From Paraconiothyrium sp. Pb-2020 (taxonomy: Eukaryota; Ascomycota; Dothideomycetes; Pleosporales; Didymosphaeriaceae), in contig JAJUBI010000005.1 of NCBI GenBank assembly GCA_022419385.1, forward strand, positions 3,596,001 through 3,660,000: DNA of 64,000 nt, in the 5' to 3' direction. The position numbers and the translations under genes were made by a program. Position 1 is the first letter of the stretch; each line of letters opens with the position of its first letter. The notes under the pieces were generated by a model, which did no database searches, was not told where the DNA came from, and saw nothing but the letters and a program-made list of their open reading frames with translations. Positions 33,271-44,667 of the stretch are shown here, piece by piece.

Positions 33271-33543
33271 ACTTGTTCTCCTTCGGCACTGTGATCACGT
33301 GCTTTTAGATAATGTTGTGGAAGCAGGTTCGTTGTGTTGTTGGTGTTTGATTAATTGTACTTTCATTCGGACTGTCTGAGAATCTAGCAAGCTCATGGCC
33401 AAGCAACAGATCACGTACGGGAAGGAAGGCTATATAATGTTATAGTGGCCGCACAAGCCTGCGAGACGACAGGGCGCAAGGCTGTGATAAGCGAGCCTCA
33501 GGCAGTGTTGCATGCATGCCCCGGCTTCAAGTGTGGTCGAACC

Positions 33544-34075
33544 TCAGCCTGCTCGAAGCAAGCCTTCCGCAAACTTCTTCCCATTTTCGTGCGGAGTGCC
33601 ATTATCATTCTTCAATTCATACACCCAGGAGCTGATAGGACAAAAGCAACCCGCAATCTTGAAGTTCTTCCACATCCTTCGAGTGCCTTTCCCGTCCTCT
33701 TTAGGCTCTTCAACCAATAACTTCACTGTATCCCCCTCCTTGAAGGCACCTGCCCGCTTGGAAAGAGATCAGCACCTTGCAAGCCACGCCATACAGGATG
33801 GTAGCGATAGACTCACCGGTCCAGCGGTCTTGTCAAGAGTTGCTCCAGACTTGTTTCGTTCGCTTTCTGGGATAGGCTCCTGTGACACGGCCGAGCCCAC
33901 CGGTCAGTACGAGAAGGGTCGTGTAATGTCGAGCAAGAGTGGGGCTGTGCGATCTTACCTGTTGCGGCATGTTTGACGATGTGATGTCTCGCTTTAGATC
34001 AGATCGCCTTTTTCTGGATCTCGCTGAAGAAGGCGGCTTAAGATAGGAGGGCGATAAGGCTGAAGTTAGACGCAC
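33544..34075 (-). CDS. Small basic protein of unknown function
   Basis: Exons 34075-33959, 33879-33817 and 33738-33544 join in phase to about 124 residues. The N-terminus is basic (ARSRKRRSDLKRDI); the C-terminal half (GDTVKLLVEEPKEDGKGTRR to YELKNDNGTPHENGKKFAEG) looks like a small beta-rich fold, similar to fungal hypothetical proteins that end in a x-NG-x-x-x-x-NG pattern. No signal peptide or membrane segment. No function can be assigned. It is head to head with the caspase-fold gene, 458 bp apart. Confidence 0.5.
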
Positions 34076-34533
34076 TGTCAGTCTTTTATGATTCCGGCCT
34101 CAAAGGCCAATTTGTAACCCACTCTGTCAAATTTTCTTGCCTAGAGACGGGCCGTCCCACTGCTTTTCAATAAGAGCCTCATACCCCTCTTTAGACAAAC
34201 GCATGATCAGACGCCTCCACGCAGTGTAGATTAGAGTCAAAGCCTAATTGGAGCACCGGCATTGTGGCGTTGACGAACCAATTGCATCACCCTCGTCGAC
34301 CTTTCTCAGCCAATCAGGATATAAGGCAAACAGCCTATCTGTTTGGCTGCGCAAACAAATGCATTTGGCCTTGCTCAACAGATGTAAGGCAGCTCTGCTC
34401 AGCCATAGTGGCACAGCCACATGAGGTCCTTCAACGTGTGTGTCACAGTGACAAACAAGACCATAGGATGAGAACTTAAAGAAGGCCCGCTGCTGTGCTG
34501 CCTCAAGAGTATCAGCCCAAAACATTGCCCACA
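34076..34533. promoter_or_regulatory. Divergent promoter region
   Basis: 458 bp between the small basic protein gene and the caspase-fold gene. A long minus-strand frame here mirrors the caspase gene's first exon and is not believed. Confidence 0.35.
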
Positions 34534-36019
34534 ATGAGCGCACCACGTCAGCCTTTGGCACGAGCTAAGACCAGTTGTTCCAGCGTCTGTGGCAGCCCTG
34601 CCCGGAAAGGTATTTCGCGTCAAAATTCCGCTACCCTTGCCGATAGCGTGGCTATTCTTCGACCGGACGACGAGGCAATAAAGGAAGAGCTCAAGCGCGA
34701 GGCAGAAAGACAGACACTGTTTCAAAAGGTGTCCAACTTCAAACTGGACGCCCCTAACGGTTATCGCAAAGTCGAAGTACTGATTATCCGATGGGATGAG
34801 AGCATTGACGAGTTTAAGGGTCACGATAAAGAGGTATGACAATGCCGCCGTTGAGACCGATGTCGTAATGCCTAGCTGATACCCAATTCTTAGATTGAGA
34901 GACTCCAGAATATTTTTACGTTGGGGTTTGGCTTTGGCTGTAGAGTTGCCAGAATTAAGAACGATAAGAATCCTCAAATAAGCCTCAACTTCGAGATCCT
35001 GAAACATGTGAACGAGCATGATGGGGAGAACAATCTGCTCATCGTATATTATACAGGCCATGGGAACCAAGTGGATGACGGGGATGGTCAACATCTTGAG
35101 CTTTCCGCGTAAGTAAGAGTACTTTTAAAGTTATGATGGCTTAAGCCTAACTCTCTTTAGCACTCAAGGATCCGAAGAAACCAACGAATACCCCGCAGCT
35201 TATTGGGACAAAGCCGAAGATCCACTGAAGAATCTTGCTGCAGCTGATGCTCTGGCTATACTGGACTGTTGCTTTGCGAGCACTGCCGCAATCAAAGGCA
35301 GAAACGAGGAGTTCAGGACATATCAACTCCTTGCAGCATCATCTCAGGACAATCCGACAAATGGCCCTGGAAAATTATCCTTCACAACCGCGCTCTGCGA
35401 ATCCTTAGAGGAACTTTTGAAAGAATCGAAGGATGAAACATTTCCGGTCATCAAGCTCTGGGAGAGAATCAATACCAAGAGGAAAACACAGGCTGCGCTA
35501 ATTTGGGATCGCCTTCAGCGATATAAGCGTAACATCGAGTTGGGCCGTCTAGCGCCCGAGTCGGACCGAGAAGCATCATTCAAGGGCGAAAGTCCTGAGC
35601 AAGCGTCGCTGGTGCTCAGACTATCCCTAAAAACAAGGGATCTGGAAAACAGGAAAATTGAGATGTTAGGTCGTCAGCTGCCTGTGCTTTGCAAGGAAGC
35701 TGGTATCCCTATTCGCCGCATGGAGTGGGTGAAGATGGAGCAGCGAAATCCTAGTCAGGTGCTTCGGCATGCTGTCAAGCAGACGCTTCGAAGAAATCCT
35801 AGCAGGCGCAAAAGTAGTCCAGGACAGCTACAACAGCTTCCAAAGTCGCCGGAATTGAGGAAGCGTACTCAATCGGACTTGGCCTCGCGTTCCGCGGCAA
35901 AGCGAAGGGCCCTGGACACTGCTTCCGTAGTAGAAGAGTATCTGAACCCAGGTTTACGGACTCCGGCAAGAAGCAGCGTCAGAAGCAAGTCGGCCGAAAG
36001 TGAGAGCGCTGCAGAATGA
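34534..36019 (+). CDS. Caspase-fold (metacaspase-like) protein
   Basis: Exons 34534-34833, 34894-35108 and 35161-36019 join in phase to about 457 residues. The start is the first ATG leading into the basic N-terminus. The catalytic histidine lies in LLIVYYTGHGNQ (about residue 155) and the cysteine in ALAILDCCFAS (about 210), the normal spacing and context of clan CD caspase-like domains. The acidic DGDGQ loop between them and the following AASSQD strand also fit. After about residue 330 the protein is basic and disordered. Fungal proteins of this kind act in, or are associated with, incompatibility and cell death; here that is inference. It might be a truncated relative of larger caspase/NLR proteins, since no repeat or NACHT domain follows. 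Confidence 0.75.
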
Positions 36020-36399
36020 TGGTGGGGGAGAGCGAGAGCGAATTCTGCGCAGATGTTGTTGGTGAAGAGTCTGAAGAGTGTGGCCCAACATGATAGTGCT
36101 TGTCAGGTTCAATATAATAGATACCCACGCGATGTTTTAGTGTCCACTTCGTCGGTTAAACACTTCGGATAACTCTCCAAACACTGAAGTGGTAGATTTC
36201 GTTCCCTAGGGCCACTGTATTGACGCGTGATCCTCGCGATGCAGGTGACGAATTACGTTGACAGCCCATGGTGCTTGATTAACCCAGTTTGAAACACGTG
36301 TAGCGTGATTCGGGACTAGCGTCGGTCTAGCTGCCACAAAATGCATTCGGCTCAGAGGTGCTTTCCTGCCCTGCTACCTTCCACCAACTGTCTGCTCGA
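36020..36399. other. Intergenic region
   Basis: Nothing recognised. Confidence 0.35.
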
Positions 36400-38600
36400 A
36401 AGATATCCAGATTAGTACATGTATATATCCATGGGAAACGACCGAGAGATTGGTTTTATATAATGTATGGATTCTCCCTGAAAGTCGACGAAGAAAACGG
36501 CCATGGGCGAGAAGAAGAAAAGCGGAAAACACCACGAAAGCGCTATATATCATTTCTAGAAGGGTTAGCATTTGGGCCTAAAGCTGCAACCGATATTGAT
36601 CCTAAAACCAAGTTTTAAATTCCTAGTGTGTCGAAAGATGACGAGGAGCACGGTATGGGAAAGGAAGCAACGAAGTCCAAAAGCTTTCATCGGCGACTTT
36701 GTGGACTGTGAGGAACCACGAAAATCAGAGTTCAATGTTTGATGAGGCAAAAAGCGCCTCGATTTTCAGGTCCTTTACAAACCCACTATGGCTTGCGCAT
36801 TGAGCTCGCCATCCCTTATCCTTATAGAATTGTGTTTTCTCACCAGCTGCTTGTACTCACACCGTATCGCTTGCAGGGGACTAAAAGATGATTTGCGCAA
36901 ACTGAATGGGACCGAAAAACCGCGGCAAGAAGTACACATGTGCTCCTCTTCAGGTTCTTGCAATTGTCTCAAATAGTATCGGTGTACAAAATGAGAGAAT
37001 AGGGAAGATCGCCGCTTCCCAGCATGGATGAAATTGGATATTCGCCCGTCACCCTTGAGTAACCGACGATACTACGAGACTTGATGTGTTAAGAGACGGA
37101 ACTCGTGGCCGGCATTTGTGCCTTATGGACTAGGAAAGGGAGGAACATACGTTGTAAAGCCTTGGGTCTCACACGAGTCTCGTTTCCCGCAACACCTTGC
37201 CACGAGGGACTCGAGTTCAAGGGGGACCGCGTAGATTGCACCCAAAAGCGTTAACAACGCGATCCATGGCTGCTCTTGCGCGCTCGAAGGCTTCTCAGCG
37301 CAAATGCATGTGTGGTGACCTGGAAGCTTCCGAGGAATAACAACGATGTCCGTAATATGGACGAACCTGGCTCTAGCCTATCATCATTGGGACTCAAATG
37401 TTGATCTTGTAAGCTCAAGTGGTACAAGCTGTGCTTTCGCTTCCTAAGCGTTACTGCTGCGCATCGGAAGGGACCGACGAATAGTATGAACTCCATGCCT
37501 CGACCTTGTCTTCTAGTTCAAACCAAGAACCAAGAACCATTCCAGGCCTGGTTCACTAAAAATTGACCTACGGAAGACTGAATGGCGTAAAAGGTGATAC
37601 ACCATACGTACATGCGTAGTTTCCTTGCGCGCGACTAAAAATATTTCGATCCGACGTATGTGCAGCAAGGAAGGGGATACGAAAAGTCTAGCACGTTTAT
37701 AAGTATGGAGCAATAGGTCGGGCCTCTGCACAAAAGACAACGGAAAGAATTGAGGAAGTCTATCATGTGGTGGAAAAATTACCTTGTTCCTGCGTTCACT
37801 CTGTGCAGCAGGGGTAGAAGATGTCGCAGTACAAATACCCGCCTTTTCCTGAGCTTCCTCACTCCACCCTCACTGGAAGAAGAAATTTCAGAAACCGTAT
37901 TCAACATGTACAATGGAGTCTCAAATGCAAACAAAATAGCAGTATATTAGAGCGAGCGGAGGAGTTCAAATATCGCACCAAATCATTTATGCGTTCGTCG
38001 TAAACCAAAACAGGAGAGGTCCAAAATGCGACACTATGGTCTTATGTGGCTTACGCATGCATGTAACAAGTTTTATACAAAAACTCTCTTCCTAGCACTC
38101 TTCCTTTACATCACTGGCAGCTGGAAAGGCTGGATAAAAGGCGTATTACCAGTGGGCCATGGAGCCGAGCGGCCCTTGTAGAATCACAAGGTCTGCTCCA
38201 AAATTCGCGTACAAGGGGCGCATGTTGTATGAAACAAGAGTACATTCAAAGGCGAAAAGGTGCAATTTCATGGTGGAAAAATGCTGGAGGGTCGGAGGCA
38301 CATTGATCCTTAATATAACCAAACCAGAGGAGGAGACGTCCTATGTGGGGGGAAGGGGTACTGCGGTTGTGATGCTCACGGCTAAGAGCTAAATACAATG
38401 AACCACCTGCATATATCTTGTGTGGGACGTGGACTTGGGGGTGCGGAAAGAGGGGTAACTGTAAACGCTCCCCTCTTGGCTGAGCTATCTTCTTCGCAGG
38501 AATACAATCATGCGGAGGGTCTGACTTAAATGCGAGAAGCCACCCCGGGGTGGAGTCACATTTTTTGGAGTTGGATATATGTGCTACAATAAAAGTCGTT
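36400..38600 (+). repeat. Eroded second copy of the monomer array
   Basis: Scattered remnants resemble the 29-31.6 kb array on the same strand: CAGGGGACTAAAAGATG at 36875, GCGCGACTAAAAATA near 37629, several ATGGGA or ATGGTGGAAAAA starts, and a TATA-plus-pyrimidine block at 38072-38124 (TTTATACAAAAA, then TTCCTTTACATCACTGG and CAGCTGG). The 36875 copy reads CRGLKDDLRKLNG in the same phase as the main array. Divergence is much greater, periods are irregular, and I could not define an intact unit. Confidence 0.4.
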
Positions 38601-38910
38601 TCCAAGGCCACCTATGGTTGCGTTGGAACGAGTGGAAAACAGGAGCCTAAAAAGTGAATGATTCCGAGCGATGGAAGGGTAAAGAGCGCATCATCGTTCA
38701 CCAAAATAATTCACAGACAGGAATCATGCGATAGAAGGAAGGGTTACGGGTAGTAATGATGATCATCTCTAGTAACTTCTAGAGATCCTAATCATATGGT
38801 GGTCAGCTTGATGAGTGATGATGGTTCTCTACACATCTTGCAGTGTGTCGTCTATTTAGCGTACAAGGTATACACAAGCCACAGCCTTATTACACCCATC
38901 GTGCTTGCTA
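38601..38910. other. 3' flank of the Tcd gene
   Basis: About 310 bp with no gene seen. A short repeat of GATGATC/TAGTAAC-like sequence occurs at about 38755-38790. Confidence 0.3.
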
Positions 38911-40422
38911 TCATCTGAATCTCTCGTACTTGCTCTCCTCCTCCATCTTCTCCCTCACAGACTCTACAACCTTCCCATCCCACACCTCGCCGGGCATCTT
39001 CCCACCCCGAAGGACCTCCTTCTCATGCTTCGCTGCCTCCTCCTTCGTCATGCACACCAACTCATTCATTTTCAGCAGACTATTGTTCTGCCCTGGTGTC
39101 CTTTTATCGATAAAGTACCCGGTCGGTTTCTGCCATCTTACTAACGCTAGCCTCGTCGACAGTCCGCTAACTACGCTCTTGCCGTGGTACACTTCTTCAA
39201 TCAGATAACCGACATCGTCCTTGGTAATAGGAATTCGCAGGCCTTCCTGGTTGTAACCAAAGTCCTTTGCTATTCTGCCTTCTGATCCCTGTAGCGAGCC
39301 CAGAATGCCGTCGTACATACTGTCCCTATTCTTAGACGGCAGATATTCCTGTGGATATCCAGATATGGCCAGAATAACATGATTCGCAACCGCGAGCCCG
39401 AAGATAGCAGGCATGGTACCCAGCACAGGCAGGATCCTCACGCGGAAATCAGGCAGGACGCCTAGCTCGCCGACGTCGCCCTTTTTGAATTCCTCTTCCG
39501 AGAGAGGGAGCAGCTGCGCCTTCCCGGGACCGGGCCTTTCGGTCGAGTACACCACGGGAATGCCTTCCTTCACGCCGAGAGCACGGAGTCGGCGTCGTGT
39601 AGATTTAGACAAAGGGTCGTCGGTGGACGCGGAGATGTCCCCAATGAAAAGACGCGTAGGGTCAGATTTACACCCTGCGCCCATAGAGGAAATGACCGGC
39701 AATCCATTCTTGTGGCAGTAGTTCAGTAGCGCGACCTTGCTCTCGATGTTATCGATAGCATCAATGACATACGTGGGCACCTGGCCGTTCGCATCGGGTG
39801 CGAGTTGCGTATCCGCGCTGGCTTCGCTGAAGAGCTCATTGCGGCAGTCGAAGTGCGTCCAGGGCGTGATCTGCTCGAGTCGTCGTCGAATGCAGTGCAC
39901 CTTGGGAGTTCCAACGTCGGCGAGAGTGGCGACGGCGTGGCGGTTGAGAGAGGAGAGGGTAACCTGGTCAAAGTCGATGAGACGGAGGTTGGGACAGCCG
40001 GAGCGGGCGAGGGCGGCGGTTGCGTGAGAACCCACACCGCCACAGCCGACTACAATGATGAAGGAGGAACGGAGTTTGGCCAGGCCGTCATCGGTGAGGA
40101 AGACGCGGTTGCGGGCGAGTTGTTCGAGAATGAGGTCGTCGTCGTAGTCGCCTTTCCGTGCTCTTGCTGCGAGTTCCATGCTCCTCTGGTCTTCTTTGCT
40201 CGGAGCAAAGGCACTGGTTGCAGCGCCATATTCGGTCAATCTGGTCGCGTGATGCTCTTCATCAATGTCGGGTATCGATGCCTTCAAGTCGGCAACTTTG
40301 TAGATCCGTCTCGCCTGCTGGAAACCTAGAATCGCGCTTCCCACCACGACTCCCGACACCACCGCTGTGGTTATCAATTGTGCATTGCGATTCTCGGTGG
40401 CCCGAGATATCCACGAGGACAT
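38911..40422 (-). CDS. tRNA threonylcarbamoyladenosine dehydratase (Tcd/TcdA-like)
   Basis: Single exon, 503 residues. An N-terminal hydrophobic segment (about 17-35) fits the mitochondrial outer-membrane anchoring of yeast Tcd1/Tcd2. The E1-like Rossmann domain follows with FIIVVGCGGVGSHATAALAR, LIDFDQVTLSSLNRH, and the VIDAIDN and ISSMGAGCKSDP segments that are characteristic of TcdA. These enzymes use ATP to cyclise t6A37 of ANN-decoding tRNAs to ct6A. The C-terminal 150 residues contain the family's PVVYSTE region and a charged tail. Start at the first ATG of the frame. Confidence 0.92.
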   Translation of the reverse strand: MSSWISRATENRNAQLITTAVVSGVVVGSAILGFQQARRIYKVADLKASIPDIDEEHHATRLTEYGAATSAFAPSKEDQRSMELAARARKGDYDDDLILEQLARNRVFLTDDGLAKLRSSFIIVVGCGGVGSHATAALARSGCPNLRLIDFDQVTLSSLNRHAVATLADVGTPKVHCIRRRLEQITPWTHFDCRNELFSEASADTQLAPDANGQVPTYVIDAIDNIESKVALLNYCHKNGLPVISSMGAGCKSDPTRLFIGDISASTDDPLSKSTRRRLRALGVKEGIPVVYSTERPGPGKAQLLPLSEEEFKKGDVGELGVLPDFRVRILPVLGTMPAIFGLAVANHVILAISGYPQEYLPSKNRDSMYDGILGSLQGSEGRIAKDFGYNQEGLRIPITKDDVGYLIEEVYHGKSVVSGLSTRLALVRWQKPTGYFIDKRTPGQNNSLLKMNELVCMTKEEAAKHEKEVLRGGKMPGEVWDGKVVESVREKMEEESKYERFR

Positions 40423-40838
40423 CTCTGCTCACGCTTCCAAATAAATGAGACAACACAGAAAGTTTATGAGGGCGCCATGTGCCCAATTCTATGTATAGGG
40501 TTGTGTATCTCAGGCCACAGTGCCGTTCATGCGCCTTGTCCGTGGTGATCTCATGGTGTTGACCCTTCAAGACGTGGATGTCGAAAGTTCCGATACGCGC
40601 TAGGATGGAAAGGGAAGCGCGGCGCTAACCCAGAATTTCTCTCTGGAGAACGACAGATGACCTCCTCTGGATAGGCGCCAGCAAATCGTACACAGCGAAC
40701 TCGACGCGTGTGAAACACTGTTCACGCGCCGCTCGACCGGCTGATTATTTTGACGGTTCTTAAAGCGACCTTTTCCACATTTGCGCTCGCGAGAGGTCCC
40801 AAGATAGCCCAGAACACAGGCTGAAGCCTACCATCGGC
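40423..40838. promoter_or_regulatory. Divergent promoter region
   Basis: 416 bp between the divergent Tcd and endonuclease G genes. No gene seen. Confidence 0.4.
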
Positions 40839-41884
40839 ATGTCGAAAGTGACGCTTGCAATCGTAGCAGCGGCCGGAGCTGCCACCGGTGCAGCAGCCAC
40901 TGCGGCATTCTGGTCTACGAAGAAGGAAACATCAACGCCGACCGTTGTTACAACTACTACCACTACAACTGGCATAGCAAAGGCGCCTCCACCACCTCCT
41001 TTACCTGTCGGACGGCATCCTCACGCCCCGTCGCAGAAAGCAATTGTAGGCTACCCAGGATACACATCAACATTTCGTACTGACTTGGCATCCAGGTCGA
41101 TCCAAGCGGCATCTTCCAATACGGCTTCCCCGGCCCCGTCAACGACCTCAGGCCCGCCGCCTCGCTGACCTCGTCCTTCGACCGTCGCACCCGCAACCCC
41201 CACTGGGTCGCCGAGCACATAACCCCCGAGTCGCTCGCAAACAACAACGCCGACCGCAAGCACTCCGTCTTCGTCGAAGATGTCTCCATACCTGAGAAGT
41301 TCCGCGCAAAGCTCAAAGACTACTTCCGCTCGGGCTACGACCGAGGCCACCAAGTCCCTGCCGCAGACGCAAAGTGGAGCCAGGAAGCCATGGACGACAC
41401 CTTCGCGCTGAGCAACATGTGTCCGCAGGTGGGCGATGGGTTCAACCGGGACTACTGGGCGCATTTTGAGGACTTCGGCAGGAGGCTGACGAAGAGCTAT
41501 CCATCTGTGCGTATCGTCACTGGGCCTTTGTACCTGCCTAAAAAGGAGGCGGACGGCAAATGGAGGGTTTCATACGAGGTTATCGGGTCGCCGCCGAACG
41601 TTGCCGTGCCGACGCACTTCTACAAGGTCATTTTCGCGGAAGATGGACAGCAGGGTGGCAAGGTTGCGCTGGGTGCTTTCGTCCTGCCCAACTCGGTGAT
41701 TCCGAGCAACAAGCCGCTCGCCGACTTTGAAGTGCCTGTCGAGGTAGTCGAGAGGGCGAGCGGGCTAGAATTTGTATCGAAGCTCGATCCCGCGAGGAGG
41801 AGAAGGTTGTGTCAGGAGACCAACTGCTCTGTCATCATCAAGGAGTATGCTCAGAGGCAGAAGAGCTTCGGAAAACAGCAATGA
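40839..41884 (+). CDS. NUC1: Mitochondrial endonuclease G
   Basis: Two exons (40839-41006 and 41096-41884) give about 318 residues. The N-terminus is an alanine-rich targeting/membrane segment followed by a Thr- and Pro-rich linker. The catalytic domain begins at VDPSGIFQYGFPG and carries the DRGH motif in YDRGHQVPAADAK (catalytic His about 141) and the metal-binding Asn in LSNMCPQVGDGFNRDYW. The beta-beta-alpha-metal nuclease fold thus looks complete. Nuc1 acts in mitochondria on DNA and RNA and contributes to cell death and mtDNA turnover. The usual serine in NMSPQ is cysteine here. The intron was set by frame; a readthrough frame at this site stops in the wrong phase. Confidence 0.9.
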
Positions 41885-42690
41885 GGTCATCTCTAATAAC
41901 TTGGCTCCGGCACACTAGGATACCTAACCCAGGGCTGGGATAACGAATATCCACAATATGGAGGTGCGCTGGCATATATGACGATTAGCGATGTGCATAT
42001 TCTTAGTCTACGTTGTGTTTCATCTCTAATAGAACATCAGCGTAGCATGGGTGGAGTTCAGTGCTACAGTCACTTGGCGAATACTACACCTTGAAATTTC
42101 TTGACTCCAGACCATTACGTCGGCGTGAGGGCTAAGGACTTGGTGTAGCATTACTTTGTACTCTTATTGACTAAAGCGGTGCAACCGCTATGAAGTTGCT
42201 ATGGAAACCGTTCTGTGTGCGCTTGGAGCAGATCGACGCTTGTCTCTTGAGTAAGGAGGTATTGATACGATGGCTGATGTTAGCTAGGCATTGATACCTA
42301 TCGAAGCAGAAATGAAGACAAATGCTGTGATTCGTCATCGATGGTCTAGCGGAGAACCGTATGATAAGGAGCAATCGTTGCGCACTGTGTTGCGCGTGTC
42401 GTCACTCATAAGCAGCAGTTGGCTAGAGATGTTAAGCGAGGCTGTCCAATTGGACTCGGACGGGAGGCCAAGAGCGTTATATGGACAAGGCAGCGATGTG
42501 TGTGGATGAGGAGGTGATTGTTAGCGTCCAGGTCATTCCTGGTTGATCAAGACCAGTCTGGCATTGTATTTCGGAAGAGACAATTGTATAAAACATAGAT
42601 GGGTCATGACCGGATGATGATTGAAGTGTAGATACAGTTTACTGGTTCTTCTCTGTTCGGATTTCCTTCCTAGCGGCCCTGACATTCCGT
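41885..42690. other. Intergenic region between convergent genes
   Basis: About 800 bp with no recognised gene. Confidence 0.4.
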
Positions 42691-42924
42691 CTACCCTAGA
42701 TACGTAAGAACATACCCCTTTGGTGAATTTTCCAAAATATCATCTTGGATAGTTTCGATTGGAAAAGGTGCGGACATCGAAAGTCTCCCGTCCACTAGCG
42801 CCATAAGTGCTGGCTCTACCGCTTTGCTGAGGCTCATTAAAAATTGACCTTGATAACGGTAAAGAACTTCTGAAAAGGGTTTCAGCCTTTTCTCGGCCAA
42901 ATTGTGAAGCCTACGCAAGTCAAA
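42691..42924 (-). other. Open frame directly beyond the RNase III-like stop
   Basis: After the TGA at 42927-42925 the same frame stays open for 77 codons to 42691, reading a plausible globular sequence (RRLHNLAEKRLKPFSEVLYR and on). No ATG or splice junction explains it separately. It may be the original C-terminus lost to a nonsense change, or a readthrough extension. Confidence 0.3.
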
Positions 42925-44667
42925 TCATGTGGTATCCAAGCTAGCATTGAATACTTGCACGTAATCGGTAACATGGAATCCAGATTGATTCGGGCCCGGT
43001 GTAAGTAATGGAAGGATTCCATAGCCATACACGTCTGTCCAAACTGTCAGTATATTGGCCAGCCTCCGCAAGTGTGCGACATGTTTGCGTGTCTTTTGAT
43101 AGATTGGCGACCCGTTTGCCAATCCAGGCAGTATCTTCGCTAAAACTTCTTCGGTCAAGTTGGCTTGAGCCCTGTTGAAAGGGTTGCCTGGTATGGCCCG
43201 TGGCCCCGTCATGCGTGTTGCTGGTGTCTCCACGATCACCCCGCTGTCCTGCAAGAGACCAGCTTGAGTTATCTTAAATAGCTTGACAATATGATACCGC
43301 CTCAGGAGGACACACAGAGCCTCCTGTTTTCCAAGTCGACAAATCTCCGCGTATCGCTCCTGAGGGCCTATGTCTGGTCCAGAAACATTGGAATGCGTAC
43401 TTGATAGATTTCGCGCCGTTTCAAGTACCTCTTTGAAGCCGATCAGTGACTGGCAACTGCCGATAGTGAGATACAGCAGGCGAAGTCGCTCTACATGCCG
43501 GGTGTCTGGGTCCAAGTTGTCGATTTCAGTATTGTCGAGGAGAACCTCCAGGTCATTCGGATGATAAGACGGGAGATATTTTGACTTCTCCAGCTCTTCT
43601 TGCAAGAGACGTCCATGCAGCGTGGTCTCTTCATACTTATCCCCTTGCTCGCTACGATTCTTTCTCTTTCTGCCTTTAGTGCCTGGCTGTGCATTGACGT
43701 TCGTGTCGACAGAGCCTTGGTTTGTAACCACTGCGTCTTCGTTCGTCAAAGGAGGTCCAGTATCTTGAGCATCAGCGACCTCATCCATGTTAGGGAGACC
43801 TATACAGTTCCATATTTCTCCACTAGCGTCTGAGCCGAAGTCGAAAAAGCCAAAATCTGGTACGAAGTCTGGAGTAGTGTCAGAACGTCGGAATGTCCAC
43901 ATCTTACAAGAGTGTAACGTGCCATATTGACCAGGACTCTCACTGATATCGTGTGATTGAGGCTGGTCGTACGCCGAGTGAACTTCAACCTGGTGCAGCG
44001 TTGCGTTGGGCATGATCATGCTATGCTCTTGCATAAGCCTGCTCCCTTGTATATCATTGATCGGTCGGGAAGGTGGGGATTTCATCTCATCGGCGATTGA
44101 GAGGGGGGTCAGGGGGTCCGGAGTTAGGAGTGTTCCAACGCTTTCCACATTTCCGAGAGCCATACTCATTCGGCGAAGTACCGAATAGGTTTGTTCCACG
44201 ATTATCGGGAAATTTCCGTTTTGTGTATGTAAATCGAGCCAGAGGGCGCCGAGTATGGCGCTCAAAGCGGTCGCCAGAACCTCGGTTGAAGGCGCCTGGT
44301 TCTGCTGTCGAACACTCTGAACCACATACTGGGCTATCCCTAGTTCCTTGCATACAAGAGCACGCTTTTTCTTGCTTTTGAACCAGTGGTCTTGGGTGTT
44401 GAGTTCCTCTACCCAGTGGAAGTATTAGTTATCGAGAGATGAATGACCAAATTGGTAAGACGTACTGCTGGTTCCTTTTTCCACGATGATGGTATGGTAT
44501 GTCTCAGTCATTTCCACAGCACATGTGCCAATCAAAGCAAGCCCCCTGTTACCATCGTCCGAAAGGCCATACAGGTCACTTCTATGAGCAGCCTTTAGAG
44601 CCAAGCATAAGGACTCGGATTTGCCGAACCGGTAGCCAATCTTCTCTTGGATGTATTCGACCGCCAT
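42925..44667 (-). CDS. RNase III-like domain protein, catalytic acids absent
   Basis: Exons 44667-44466 and 44408-42925 join to about 561 residues. Residues 1-170 resemble an RNase III domain: VEYIQEKIGYRFGKSESL, then ALKAAHRSDLYGLSDDGNRG, then LALIGTCAVEM where active enzymes have LEFLGDAVL, and later ATALSAILGALWLDLH where they have DxxEAxIGAxYLD. All the metal-binding acids at these places are replaced (E to A, D to T, and the second D and E lost). The remaining 390 residues include a basic nuclear-type patch (KGRKRKNRSEQ) and no known domain. Similar degenerate RNase III proteins occur as species-specific hypothetical genes in fungi. Family assignment is moderate; function unknown. Confidence 0.55.

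Noticed and set aside
34399..35094. Minus-strand gene of 231 codons
   Set aside because: It is the reverse shadow of the caspase-fold gene, whose motifs and splice sites are on the + strand.
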